DNA from: an uncultured Opitutia bacterium
Lineage (GTDB): Bacteria > Verrucomicrobiota > Verrucomicrobiia > Opitutales > Coraliomargaritaceae
DNA length: 64,000 nucleotides
Direction of reading: 5' to 3'
Assembly (NCBI GenBank): GCA_937136395.1
Contig: CAKZOI010000010.1
Location: forward strand, 1-64,000
Shown here: positions 23,193 to 32,152 of the stretch, piece by piece
Numbering within the stretch: the stretch's first letter is position 1
Layout of the letters: each line of letters begins with the position of its first letter
Translations under genes and position numbers: made by a program
Notes under the pieces: model-generated
Databases searched by the model: none
What the model was told of the DNA's origin: nothing
Seen by the model: the letters and a program-made list of their open reading frames with translations, nothing else

Positions 23193-26078
23193 ATGCCGCA
23201 GCTATTTCTTCGAAAACTTGCCTCGTATGCCGCGCTCAGCGTTGCACTCACACTCAGCCTTGACGCCTCGAAAAGTGCTCCAAACACGTGGCCTCATGAA
23301 TCCAGTGACATCGCTGTCGACCCGAGTGCCCATTTCGGAGCCCTTGAAAACGGCTTACGCTACATCATCCTACCCAACGCTGAACCGCCTGGGCGAGTGT
23401 CGCTACGCTTGCACGTCGGCAGCGGCTCTTTGAATGAAGCGGAAGATCAACGCGGACTCGCTCACTTCCTTGAGCACATGGTATTCAACGGGAGTCGGAA
23501 CTTCCCCAATGTCGAAGAGCTCATCCCACAAATGCAGCGGCTCGGTATCGCATTTGGTGCCCATGCCAATGCCTATACCTCTTTCGACGAAACCGTCTAC
23601 ATGCTTGACCTCCCGAATACCGATACGGAGACCCTCGACCTGACCTTTACTGTAATGCGCGACTTTGCAGATGGTGCCCTGCTCTCTGCCGAGGAAATCG
23701 ACAATGAGCGCGGTGTCATCATCGCCGAACTCAAATCACGAGACTCGGTGCAAATGCGCTTGATGGAGCAACGCCTCAAATACCTAATGCCAGACTCCCT
23801 AGTCGCCGAGCGATTACCAATCGGCCTTGAGCCAGTGATCGCCAACGCTTCACGCGAGCGCTTTGTCAACTATTACCAAGACAACTACACCCCCGAGAAT
23901 ATGGTGTTTATCGTCGTCGGCGACTGCGACGTAGCCGAGATCGAGAGCCGCATACAAGCAAGCTTCAGCTCGATGCAAGAACCTGAACAAACACCCCCGA
24001 GCCCAGATCTCGGACCGCTGCCTGGGGGTTTTGGCTTTCGCGTCGCTGTTTTCTCCGATGAAGAAGTGAGTGCAGATAGCCTCAGCCTATCCACACTCAG
24101 GCCCTACAAGCCCGAAAACGACACGATCGAAAACCGCAATAAATACCTGCCCATCGAAGTCGCCTACGCGATCCTGAACCGCCGTTTTGAAATTTTATCA
24201 AAAGCAGAAGGCAGTCCCATTTCAGGTGGCTCTGCAGGGCAGTCTTTTTGGCTGAACGCGATCGAAAACCACTCCATCGGAGTCAGCCCCGAAGAAGGCA
24301 AGTGGCCCGAGGCAGTCGCCATTCTTGAGCAAACACTTCGCCGCGCATTGAGCTATGGATTCACTCAAGCCGAGGTCGACGAAATCAAGGCCATTCAACT
24401 CAATGCAATGGAAGAGGCAGTCAAAGCTGCGGCGACTCGAAAATCACCCGCCTTGGCTTCGGGTTTACTCAATGCGGTGAACGAGGACTATGTCTTCAAT
24501 CATCCAGAAGAGAGTCTACGCATCTACAAACTAGGCGAAGCCTTGATCACACCCGAGGCCTGTCACCAGGCGCTTCAAGCAGCGTGGGCAGATGCGGATT
24601 TGAATCTCATTTTAACGACAAAGTCTGAAACGGAGAGCACTCGCGAAACACTCAAAGAGCGCTACCAAGCGAGCCAGCAGATCGAAGTCACACCGCCAGC
24701 TGCCATCGCCGATCAAGACTTTGCCTACACCGATTTTGGAACACCTGGCAGTGTCGTCTCGAAGCGAACTGTCGACGATCTCGATTTCATTCAGCTTATA
24801 CTCTCCAACAATATTCGGATTAACCTCAAACAAACCGATTTTCAAAAGAACTCGGTAGGTCTCTACGCTCGATTTGGCAGTGGCAAGCTGACGCAACCGG
24901 CTAATAGCACGGGCTTAGACATGGTGCTGAGCGCTTACTTAAATGGCGGCGGTCTCGGCGCACACAGTAATGACGAGCTGCAACGCATACTGGCAGGGCG
25001 CAACGTCGGCTACAGCATTGGCGTCACTGACGATGCATTCATTCTCTCCGGTGTCACCACACCCGAAGACCTCGAACTCCAGTTGCAATTGATGTGTGCC
25101 GGTCTCACCGACCCTGGCTACCGCGATGAAGCGCTCCGCCAATTCCACAAGCAGATACCAGCAATCGCCAACCAACTCAAACATACACTATCTGGAGCAG
25201 CAGCCGATATGCAGTCATGGCTATACGGCGAGGATGCCCGTTTCGCAAAAGTCGATCCGGAGCAGCTACTCACATATACCAAGATAGATGTCAAAAACTG
25301 GATCGAGCCAGCGATGCAAAGTGAATTCTTAGAGCTCAGTATTGTCGGCGACTTCGACCCAGAAGCGGCAATCCTCTTAATCCTCAAAACGTTCGGTGCG
25401 CTCCCCGAACGAGCGAAGCAAGCCGCGGAACATCCTGCAGCGAAGCAAATCAATGTGCCCGATTTTCCTGCAGAACGAAGCTTTAGCTACCTGTCTAAAA
25501 TCGACAAGGCAGTTGCCATCATGAGCTGGAAGGTCGATATCACGGCAACAGACGTCCAAAAAATGCGCCGCATGAACGTGCTGGCATCCATCGTGAGTGA
25601 CCGCTTGCGTAAAAAGCTACGTGAAGAACTCGGCTCTACCTACAGCCCAAGCGCTGGATTCAACGCGGATCTAGTATTTGAGACAGCACAGTTAACATGC
25701 ACCTCCGTTGCCACTCGCGATGATATCGCCACGATACAAACACACATGCGAGCAATCATCGAAAACATCCGCACAAACGGCATCAGCGAAGACGAATTCA
25801 CCCGAGCCATTGAGCCAGTGAAGACGCAGCTTGAGTTGAGCTTACGGCAGAACAGTTACTGGCTCGGCACCGTGCTCGCGGAAGCATCGAGCAAACCCTA
25901 CAAGCTCGACTGGGCACGGAACCGAGATGCCGATTACGCCTCGATCACTGTCGATGAACTCGAAGCCTTAGCGGCTCAATATCTGCCAGCAGACACTGCC
26001 GCGGCCATCAAACTAGTCCCAAATACGACTGCCGCTTCCGACGCTCAAGATTCCGAACCGTCTGAATCCAGCTTATAA
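23193..26078 (+). CDS. M16 family zinc metallopeptidase (insulinase/pitrilysin type)
   Basis: 961 residues, two M16 halves plus middle domains. A signal peptide is likely (MPQLFLRKLASYAALSVALT then LSLDASKSA). The inverted zinc motif HFLEH is in GLAHFLEHMVFNGSRNF (about residues 89-96), with the third ligand glutamate in NERGVIIAELKSR. The second half (from VVSKRTVDDLDFIQ) has no zinc motif, as usual, and ends RKKLREELGSTYSPSAGF, the conserved R..Y substrate-binding region. The protein is probably periplasmic and degrades peptides. The last 34 bases overlap, in antisense, the 3' end of the membrane-protein gene on the other strand. Confidence 0.92.
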   Translation: MPQLFLRKLASYAALSVALTLSLDASKSAPNTWPHESSDIAVDPSAHFGALENGLRYIILPNAEPPGRVSLRLHVGSGSLNEAEDQRGLAHFLEHMVFNGSRNFPNVEELIPQMQRLGIAFGAHANAYTSFDETVYMLDLPNTDTETLDLTFTVMRDFADGALLSAEEIDNERGVIIAELKSRDSVQMRLMEQRLKYLMPDSLVAERLPIGLEPVIANASRERFVNYYQDNYTPENMVFIVVGDCDVAEIESRIQASFSSMQEPEQTPPSPDLGPLPGGFGFRVAVFSDEEVSADSLSLSTLRPYKPENDTIENRNKYLPIEVAYAILNRRFEILSKAEGSPISGGSAGQSFWLNAIENHSIGVSPEEGKWPEAVAILEQTLRRALSYGFTQAEVDEIKAIQLNAMEEAVKAAATRKSPALASGLLNAVNEDYVFNHPEESLRIYKLGEALITPEACHQALQAAWADADLNLILTTKSETESTRETLKERYQASQQIEVTPPAAIADQDFAYTDFGTPGSVVSKRTVDDLDFIQLILSNNIRINLKQTDFQKNSVGLYARFGSGKLTQPANSTGLDMVLSAYLNGGGLGAHSNDELQRILAGRNVGYSIGVTDDAFILSGVTTPEDLELQLQLMCAGLTDPGYRDEALRQFHKQIPAIANQLKHTLSGAAADMQSWLYGEDARFAKVDPEQLLTYTKIDVKNWIEPAMQSEFLELSIVGDFDPEAAILLILKTFGALPERAKQAAEHPAAKQINVPDFPAERSFSYLSKIDKAVAIMSWKVDITATDVQKMRRMNVLASIVSDRLRKKLREELGSTYSPSAGFNADLVFETAQLTCTSVATRDDIATIQTHMRAIIENIRTNGISEDEFTRAIEPVKTQLELSLRQNSYWLGTVLAEASSKPYKLDWARNRDADYASITVDELEALAAQYLPADTAAAIKLVPNTTAASDAQDSEPSESSL

Positions 26079-26452
26079 CCAGGTGTCGCATAACTCGGCG
26101 CAAATTGAATTAAGCTGACAACGCTAGCCATGAGCACAGCAATTTGATATTGAGGATAATCGGCACCGATTAAGAAAAGTGAAACGAAGATCGGCTGCTC
26201 GGAAAGCGCCAGCCCAACAATCATCGCGACCAACAGCTTCTGTTGCTCTTTGAGCTTTGGAATCACCAACCAGCGCACTGCCGCAGCGAGGACCATCGGC
26301 ACAAAACAGAGAAACCAAAGCCATGCAGGCATCGGATCTGCCACATTATCACCACTGGGGAAACCGCCACCAATGACAAAATGAACCACAAATGCGGATT
26401 GAAGGAATACGAACCATAGGATCCAGAAAACGGCGGATTGTTGCTTACTCAT
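26045..26452 (-). CDS. hypothetical membrane protein
   Basis: 135 residues with four probable membrane helices (AVFWILWFVFLQSAFVV, AWLWFLCFVPMVLAAAV, LLVAMIVGLALSEQPIFV, IAVLMASVVSLIQF). Not recognised. The gene is convergent with the M16 peptidase gene and their 3' ends overlap by 34 bases. It is divergent from the rhodanese gene, with a 68-base gap shared as promoter region. Confidence 0.7.
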   Translation of the reverse strand: MSKQQSAVFWILWFVFLQSAFVVHFVIGGGFPSGDNVADPMPAWLWFLCFVPMVLAAAVRWLVIPKLKEQQKLLVAMIVGLALSEQPIFVSLFLIGADYPQYQIAVLMASVVSLIQFAPSYATPGYKLDSDGSES

Positions 26453-26467
26453 AAAAGTGAAAATCGG

Positions 26468-26494
26468 TTGTCAGTTTAAAACAACCCGTATACT
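26468..26494 (+). promoter_or_regulatory. candidate promoter of the rhodanese operon
   Basis: TTGTCA (26468-26473) and TATACT (26489-26494), 15 bases apart, slightly short of the 17-base optimum. They lie 27 bases before the rhodanese start. Weak but the only pair visible in this divergent gap. Confidence 0.35.
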
Positions 26495-26520
26495 AAACGA
26501 CAGACAATCCACAATTTCGA

Positions 26521-26925
26521 ATGCTTTCGTTACTCAAAGAACTTTTTATCATCTCAGCTCTTACCGCGTTGGGCGTAGCCTATTCGCTGTTTAGCGAGCA
26601 CGCACCTGCCCCCTGGATTGCGGCAGAGTTGGAAGCTGGCGAAATCCGCATGGTCGATGCCTCAGTTCTCAACCCTATTTGGGTCGATACACGCTCTGAA
26701 GCAGATTACACTGAAGCACACATTGACAACGCACTTTCACTAAACGAAGTGAATTGGGATGAGGGGATCATCATGCTAATGGGCGAATGGCTCGAAGCAC
26801 CCAGGCCCATTGTTGTTTATTGCTCTAGCTCTAGCTGTGATACCAGTAAACGCATCGCTGCAAGGCTACGAAACGACTTACCGAATGCAGAAATCTACAG
26901 CTTAAATGGAGGCTGGCAGCCATGA
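26521..26925 (+). CDS. membrane-anchored rhodanese-domain protein
   Basis: 134 residues. An N-terminal hydrophobic segment (LFIISALTALGVAYSLF) suggests membrane anchoring, then one rhodanese domain with WVDTRSEADYTEAHIDNALS and the active-site loop VYCSSSSCDTSKRIA. The first Cys (in YCSSS) is the expected persulfide Cys. It belongs to a three-gene set with a MauE/DoxX-like protein (4-base overlap) and a DUF1573 protein. I infer a role in sulfur or thiol handling at the membrane. Confidence 0.85.
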   Translation: MLSLLKELFIISALTALGVAYSLFSEHAPAPWIAAELEAGEIRMVDASVLNPIWVDTRSEADYTEAHIDNALSLNEVNWDEGIIMLMGEWLEAPRPIVVYCSSSSCDTSKRIAARLRNDLPNAEIYSLNGGWQP

Positions 26926-27377
26926 AGCCGCTTGCACTCTATCCGCTATTAAGCTTGGTGGCACGCTTGATCGTGGCAGGCGCCTTTGTGCTCGCAGCGC
27001 TTCCAAAAATTAGCGATCCACAGGCATTTGCCCAGTCGGTGATCAGTTTTCAAGTCATCGACGGCGCACTCGCACGCTACGTAGCGATTATTCTGCCTTG
27101 GTTTGAGCTCATCATTGGAATTGGACTACTTGTGCCAGCGATACGCAGAACCAGCAGCGCTTGCATAAGCTTACTGCTGATTATATTTATCAGTTTGCAT
27201 GCCAGCGCTTGGCAGCGCGGCTTAGACATCAGCTGTGGCTGTTTTGGAACTACAGCGGAACCAACCACCAACTACAGCTTACTCATCCTACGCAACTTGC
27301 TACTTGTGGCAGCGACTATCGTGGTGATGCGTCGAGATTTCAAAGTGCACTCGAGCGCATCCATGGTTGCCATTTAG
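26922..27377 (+). CDS. MauE/DoxX-family membrane protein
   Basis: 151 residues, four membrane helices: 7-25, about 47-67, 74-92 and 122-140. The motif DISCGCFG, between helices three and four, is typical of MauE-like proteins; MauE of methylotrophs is needed for disulfide maturation of methylamine dehydrogenase. The start overlaps the rhodanese stop (ATGA), showing translational coupling. A redox role in the membrane is likely; the exact reaction is unknown. Confidence 0.82.
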   Translation: MKPLALYPLLSLVARLIVAGAFVLAALPKISDPQAFAQSVISFQVIDGALARYVAIILPWFELIIGIGLLVPAIRRTSSACISLLLIIFISLHASAWQRGLDISCGCFGTTAEPTTNYSLLILRNLLLVAATIVVMRRDFKVHSSASMVAI

Positions 27378-27406
27378 TATCCCTCACCTACAGCTGAATA
27401 CGCATA

Positions 27407-28069
27407 ATGATTCAAAAAATTTGCTCTATTACTCTTCTATTCGCTCTGAGCACTGCGCTCAACGCAACCACTTTGATATGGGATCGAACTGAGGCGCGCA
27501 TTGAGCTCAAGCCAAACGAGGAAGAAGCTCGTGCCACTTTCACGGTGACCAACCGGGGTGAGAAAACGGTGCGTATCGCCCGAATTAAAACCAGCTGTGG
27601 CTGCACCGGCTCCATACTCGACCGAAAAATCATCGAACCCGGAAAGTCTGCAGAAGTCATTGGCACATTCCACAAGGGCAAACGCCAAGGGCTCAATCAC
27701 AACAAACTAGAGGTCTTTATCGACAGCCAAGCCGAATCCATCGCCACATTGCACATGATTGTGCAGGTCCCGACACTCATCGACCTGCAACCAAAAATTA
27801 TATACTGGAATGCCGAATCAACTAAAACGGAGCGGAGTGTCCGCATCCAACTCGACAAGCGCTATGTCGATGAGATCGCCCAGATTCTTTATAACAAAGG
27901 TCAATTAGAAATATTAAGTGAACAAGATCCAACTGATCCCAACAAGCAAGTCCTTCGCATCTTGCCAAAGTCTTTTGAAAGCGTGATGCGTGAAACCATA
28001 GTGTTTAAGGCAACAGGAAAGGACGACCAAGAGGCAGAGGCTCGGCTGCACGTCTTCGTTCAGCCATAG
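27407..28069 (+). CDS. DUF1573 domain secreted protein
   Basis: 220 residues with a signal peptide (MIQKICSITLLFALSTALNA). The domain core TFTVTNRGEKTVRIARIKTS then CGCTGS is the DUF1573 signature, an Ig-like fold with the Cys-Gly-Cys-Thr motif, followed by EPGKSAEVIGTF. A second Ig-like half follows (LIDLQPKIIYWN). Many Bacteroidota and Verrucomicrobiota carry such proteins with no known role. Its position after MauE and the rhodanese suggests that the CGC motif may take part in thiol or persulfide chemistry at the cell surface. Confidence 0.85.
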   Translation: MIQKICSITLLFALSTALNATTLIWDRTEARIELKPNEEEARATFTVTNRGEKTVRIARIKTSCGCTGSILDRKIIEPGKSAEVIGTFHKGKRQGLNHNKLEVFIDSQAESIATLHMIVQVPTLIDLQPKIIYWNAESTKTERSVRIQLDKRYVDEIAQILYNKGQLEILSEQDPTDPNKQVLRILPKSFESVMRETIVFKATGKDDQEAEARLHVFVQP

Positions 28070-28077
28070 TTCACTGC

Positions 28078-29604
28078 TTATTTACCGAGATCGTATTGAT
28101 CGATACGTTTTCGTAAGGTCGCACGGGTCATGCCCACAATTTCAGCAGCTTTCACTTGCTTACCACCGCTTTCTTCTAATGCCCGAGCGATCATTTCACG
28201 CTCCATATGCTCTAAGATATTCGTTCCGACATCCGCACGTAACTGATCATAAGCCACATCAAAATGATTTGAGGTCGGAGCACCAACCACAGCTGTATTT
28301 AACTCAGCATCCGCTTGCAGTTCTGTCTGCTCGTTCACAACATTCGTGTCATCTTCTGCACTGACTTGTGACTGTGAAGCCATTTCAGCAGGCAATGGGT
28401 TCGCACCAACCGCACGAATCACTTCTTGCGGCAAATCTTTGATTAAAATGGTTTCCCCCTGAGCCATGACTGCGCTTCGATAGATCAGATTCTCTAACTC
28501 GCGCACATTACCCGGCCAAGCGTATTTAGAGAGCAATGCTAGTGCCTCTGGTGAAATCGATTTTGTATCTGCCTTACTGTCACGGGCGAGTCGCTTGAGC
28601 ATAAAGTCGATCAATTGTGGCACATCATCCATACGCTCACGGAGTGCGGGTAATTCGATGCGGACTACATTGAGTCGATAGTATAAATCTTCACGAAAGG
28701 TCTTCTCCTTCACCATTTCTTCAAGCGGCTTATTCGTCGCCGCCAACATACGAACGTTCACTTTGATCGTATCGCTACTACCCACCCGCTGAATCTCTCC
28801 CTCTTGAAGTGCACGTAAGATTTTGGTTTGGGTAGACAGTGCCATATCTCCAATCTCGTCTAAGAAGATTGTGCCCGTATCACAAAGCTCAAACTTACCA
28901 ATGCGCTGACTGGTCGCGCCAGTGAACGACCCTTTCTCATGTCCGAAGAGTTCACTTTCAATTAAGTTCTCTGGAATGGCAGCGCAGTTCACCGCGATAT
29001 ATGGCTTTTGAGAACGCAGGCTGTTCTGATAAATCGCGCGCGCGATCAACTCTTTCCCTGTCCCACTCTCACCAGTGACCATCACAGTGACATCACTGGC
29101 GGCCACTTGACCAATCATTTTGAAGACAGCCTGCATCGCAGCAGAACTCCCGATAATACCACCCTCGATATCCTCCTGACTCACTGCCTGCTCACCGCCT
29201 TTTGTGTTGGCACGATCCAAATCGTTAGATGCGGAAAGCGCGGACTCCGTAAGCGCCAAGATCTTCTTGAGATCAAAAGGCTTCATAATGTAGTCAAAAG
29301 CCCCAAACTTCATCGCTTCAATTGTCGTCTGCGTCGTGCCATAGGCAGTCATCAGTATAATCATCGCATTCGGATTAATCCCGCGGAGATGCTGCAACGC
29401 CTCCATTCCGCTCATGCCTTTCATGCGGTTATCTAGAAGAATCACTTGCACCTTATGCTTTTGAGCCATCTCCAGACCCTCTTCACCGCTTGCGGCTTCA
29501 AGGACTTGATAGTTTCGTCCAGACAATACCCGTTTGAGCGAATAGCGAAGGTCATCATCGTCATCTATGACGAGAATTTTAGGTGCGTGATCTGCGGTAG
29601 TCAT
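28078..29604 (-). CDS. NtrC-family sigma-54-dependent response regulator
   Basis: 508 residues from [20 protein letters not shown]; a further in-frame start at 29655 adds only intergenic-like sequence. Domains: receiver (7-123, phospho-acceptor D58 in ILLDNRMKG), AAA+ (about 158-400, Walker A GESGTGKE at 188-195, the sigma-54-contacting loop GSFTGA at 235-240, FLDEIGDM) and a C-terminal Fis-type helix-turn-helix ([20 protein letters not shown]). The loop is GSFTGA, where GAFTGA is usual. No histidine kinase is adjacent, so its partner is elsewhere. The acidic linker (about 425-470) is long and Glu/Asn/Thr-rich. Confidence 0.93.
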   Translation of the reverse strand: MTTADHAPKILVIDDDDDLRYSLKRVLSGRNYQVLEAASGEEGLEMAQKHKVQVILLDNRMKGMSGMEALQHLRGINPNAMIILMTAYGTTQTTIEAMKFGAFDYIMKPFDLKKILALTESALSASNDLDRANTKGGEQAVSQEDIEGGIIGSSAAMQAVFKMIGQVAASDVTVMVTGESGTGKELIARAIYQNSLRSQKPYIAVNCAAIPENLIESELFGHEKGSFTGATSQRIGKFELCDTGTIFLDEIGDMALSTQTKILRALQEGEIQRVGSSDTIKVNVRMLAATNKPLEEMVKEKTFREDLYYRLNVVRIELPALRERMDDVPQLIDFMLKRLARDSKADTKSISPEALALLSKYAWPGNVRELENLIYRSAVMAQGETILIKDLPQEVIRAVGANPLPAEMASQSQVSAEDDTNVVNEQTELQADAELNTAVVGAPTSNHFDVAYDQLRADVGTNILEHMEREMIARALEESGGKQVKAAEIVGMTRATLRKRIDQYDLGK

Positions 29605-29801
29605 GATTCTGAAAGCAAAAGCAAAAGTAATTAATATAGCCTTCAGAATAAGCAAGAATGATGCTTAGATCTTACAATCTTTGGATTTTTATGTAATTAA
29701 TACTAATAGCAGGGCTCTGGCCTTCTTATATTTACACCCAAACAACTGAAATCTTATTCAGGATGCTATTTATATCCTTTGAGCAACAGTAGCCAATGCG
29801 A

Positions 29802-30065
29802 CTAAAAGAACTTACTCAATAAGACAAACCAAGTCGCAGGAATGCTGAATAATAAGCCGAGCACTCCAACAATGATTAGAAAGCGCTGAAACTTCGGGCA
29901 TTCAATCGCATTGCTGACGCCAAACAACTGATTACATACGGTATTCCTCATCGAACGCTTGGTATCTTCACTAGATACAATCAAGAAAATGCCGAGCACC
30001 CCTGGGAGCACACAAATGACCATTTGCACGATCAAGATAATAAATGATAAGTTAAGCAGTGGCAT
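29802..30065 (-). CDS. small hypothetical membrane protein
   Basis: 87 residues, two membrane helices (LNLSFIILIVQMVICVLPGV and FLIIVGVLGLLFSIPATWFV) separated by a soluble loop with two Cys (CNQLFGVSNAIECPK). Not recognised. It stands alone, divergent from the TonB-receptor gene, in AT-rich sequence. Confidence 0.55.
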   Translation of the reverse strand: MPLLNLSFIILIVQMVICVLPGVLGIFLIVSSEDTKRSMRNTVCNQLFGVSNAIECPKFQRFLIIVGVLGLLFSIPATWFVLLSKFF

Positions 30066-30156
30066 AAATCAGTTCTGGTTGATGAGTCAAATCGCAACCG
30101 AAGCGTTTGGGCATGAGGTTTTTAGCGATAGTTGCAACTATAAAATTGTCGGAGCG

Positions 30157-30202
30157 ATCAATTGTTAATCTACTTTCAGATGAACTTAACAATTGATTTT
30201 TT
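30157..30202 (+). promoter_or_regulatory. 12-bp inverted repeat upstream of the TonB-dependent receptor gene
   Basis: ATCAATTGTTAA (30157-30168) and TTAACAATTGAT (30186-30197) form a perfect inverted repeat with a 17-base spacer, followed directly by six T. It lies 47 bases before the receptor start. It could be a large operator or a transcription attenuator. No riboswitch class is recognisable. Confidence 0.55.
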
Positions 30203-30243
30203 GCGGGAAATCTGCCATCAGAACGGGCAATCCAAAACACAGA

Positions 30244-32097
30244 ATGCAAAAAAACATCATTACACACATCCTCCCTATACTAGGATTACTCTTGCCCTTG
30301 GCGCTAAAGGCAGAGAGCAACCCAAGCTTACCGACGCTCTACGTGGATGCTCAACAAACTGCCAACGTGCTCCCCGTTTCGACGTATGAAACGCCGGTCT
30401 CAAACCTTGAGTTTGAACCGCGCGTCGATCTCCAATCACGCAATATGGCCGAGGCGCAAGGCGATGTCAGTATTCGTGGAGGCATCTTTGAGAATACCGG
30501 CTTTCGCATCGGCGCGGCGACATTGATCGACCCGCAAACAGGTCATTACTTTGCGGAATTGCCGATTGCCCCAGAGATGCTCGACGGCCCGGATGTGCTT
30601 ACAGGCGCTGACAACGCACTCTATGGCTTTAACAGCACCATCGGCACACTCAGCTACGGCTGGAGCCAGATTCAGGACGGCGGGAGTATAACCATTGGCG
30701 GCGGCGACCATAACCTAAACTTTCAGCGTATACACAGCGGCTTAACTGGTCAGCTTGGTGATTCTCAGAATTGGTCTTGGGGCGCAGAGGCCGAATACTC
30801 TGGTTCAGAAAGCGATGGCACTGTTAAACATGGTGATCACGATTTTTATCGATACACCGGCCGCATCCAATTACTCGGTCCCAATTCACAAACCGACTTC
30901 TTTGCTGGCTACCAAAGCAAATTCTTCGGCTGGCCCGAACTCTACGCTGCTCCTTTCGGCTCCAACGAAACAGAAAATCTAAAAACTCGCCTGTTATTAG
31001 TAAACCACAAGCATAGCTATGCTGATCGCAGCTATCTGGAAGCGACTGCATACTACCGCCGCCATTCGGACCACTACATTTACGATCGATTCAATCCAAA
31101 CCCGACAAAGCCTTTCCTGCATGAAACTGATGTTTCCTCACTCGGTCTGTCCGGGTTGCACGCCATCAACGATGTATGGGCGCTCAATTACGCCGCACAA
31201 TTCACTGCCGATGAAATAGAATCGAACTCGCTCACTTACGGCGATTTCAACTCCCGCAACTATACAAAGCTGAGCCTCCTCCCTGAATATCGCATTCAAC
31301 TAAACAAAAAAGAAACTCTGACTTTCCGCGCGGGTGCGAGTTTCGACGACACTAACCGTGATGAATCGGAAGCTTCTGCCATAGGTGACATTAGCTGGCA
31401 ACAAACACACGCCAATGGCGACACTGATCGTATTTATCTAGCCTATTCTGAAGCTAGCCAAGTCATAGGCTACACCGCACTAAACAGCGATCCAAGCGGT
31501 TACCTATTCGGCGGAGACTCCACACTTGGGCGCGAGACCAGCAAAAACCTAGAGGTTGGTGGACAACTCAAACGACAAGATTGGAGTCTCGAAGGTGCTA
31601 TTTTCTACCGCTGGGATGACGATTTGGTCGATTGGGTATACGGCACTAACATTGACAACCGTGCTGCCAATGCCGTCGATATCAATACCTTTGGAGTCGA
31701 GCTCATCGCTACCAAGCGATGGGAGACCCTCGAAGCCATCGCCAGCTACAGCTTCCTCGACAAAGACGAAGACTACGGCGACGATAGTATCGAAGGCAGT
31801 TTCTACGCACTAAACTACGCCAACCACCGTATCACCCTCGGTGCCATCTGGACTCCGATCGATATCCTTAAAGTGCGCATCGACAACGAATGGCGAAGTC
31901 AAGAAGGCAACCCTGCTCGCACAAGTGACGATGAAGCCTTCTTCACTCATGTATCGATAAGCATTTATCCTCCGCAAATTGACGGGCTCGAACTATTTAT
32001 AGCTGTGGACAACGCTTGGGATGACGATTTCGAGGACGTTCCTGGCACACCAGGTCGTGGCGACCAATACTCCGCCGGAGTTACCTTAAGCTGGTAA
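30244..32097 (+). CDS. TonB-dependent receptor-like outer-membrane protein
   Basis: 617 residues from MQKNIITHILPILGLLLPLA, a signal peptide ending near KAES. A short plug region (about 40-140, DVSIRGGIFENTGFRIGA, GADNALYGFNSTIGT) is followed by a beta-barrel of alternating strands and the C-terminal end YSAGVTLSW, ending in an aromatic residue as outer-membrane proteins do. At 617 residues it is like BtuB and shorter than most SusC-type receptors. The ligand is unknown and no classic TonB box is obvious. A 12-bp inverted repeat lies upstream and a strong terminator follows. Confidence 0.82.
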   Translation: MQKNIITHILPILGLLLPLALKAESNPSLPTLYVDAQQTANVLPVSTYETPVSNLEFEPRVDLQSRNMAEAQGDVSIRGGIFENTGFRIGAATLIDPQTGHYFAELPIAPEMLDGPDVLTGADNALYGFNSTIGTLSYGWSQIQDGGSITIGGGDHNLNFQRIHSGLTGQLGDSQNWSWGAEAEYSGSESDGTVKHGDHDFYRYTGRIQLLGPNSQTDFFAGYQSKFFGWPELYAAPFGSNETENLKTRLLLVNHKHSYADRSYLEATAYYRRHSDHYIYDRFNPNPTKPFLHETDVSSLGLSGLHAINDVWALNYAAQFTADEIESNSLTYGDFNSRNYTKLSLLPEYRIQLNKKETLTFRAGASFDDTNRDESEASAIGDISWQQTHANGDTDRIYLAYSEASQVIGYTALNSDPSGYLFGGDSTLGRETSKNLEVGGQLKRQDWSLEGAIFYRWDDDLVDWVYGTNIDNRAANAVDINTFGVELIATKRWETLEAIASYSFLDKDEDYGDDSIEGSFYALNYANHRITLGAIWTPIDILKVRIDNEWRSQEGNPARTSDDEAFFTHVSISIYPPQIDGLELFIAVDNAWDDDFEDVPGTPGRGDQYSAGVTLSW

Positions 32098-32124
32098 TAC
32101 CAGGAGCGCCTCCATTTCACAAAG

Positions 32125-32152
32125 GCCTCGTCTACTACGACGAGGCTTTTTT
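32125..32152 (+). terminator. intrinsic terminator of the TonB-receptor gene
   Basis: GCCTCGTC (32125-32132), loop TACTAC, GACGAGGC (32139-32146), then six T. The opposite strand holds the end of hisA; the hisA stop TAG lies in the loop. Confidence 0.9.

Noticed and set aside
26045-26078. Antisense overlap of the M16 peptidase and membrane-protein genes as a regulatory device
   Set aside because: A 34-base convergent 3' overlap is common in compact genomes and has no further sign of function.
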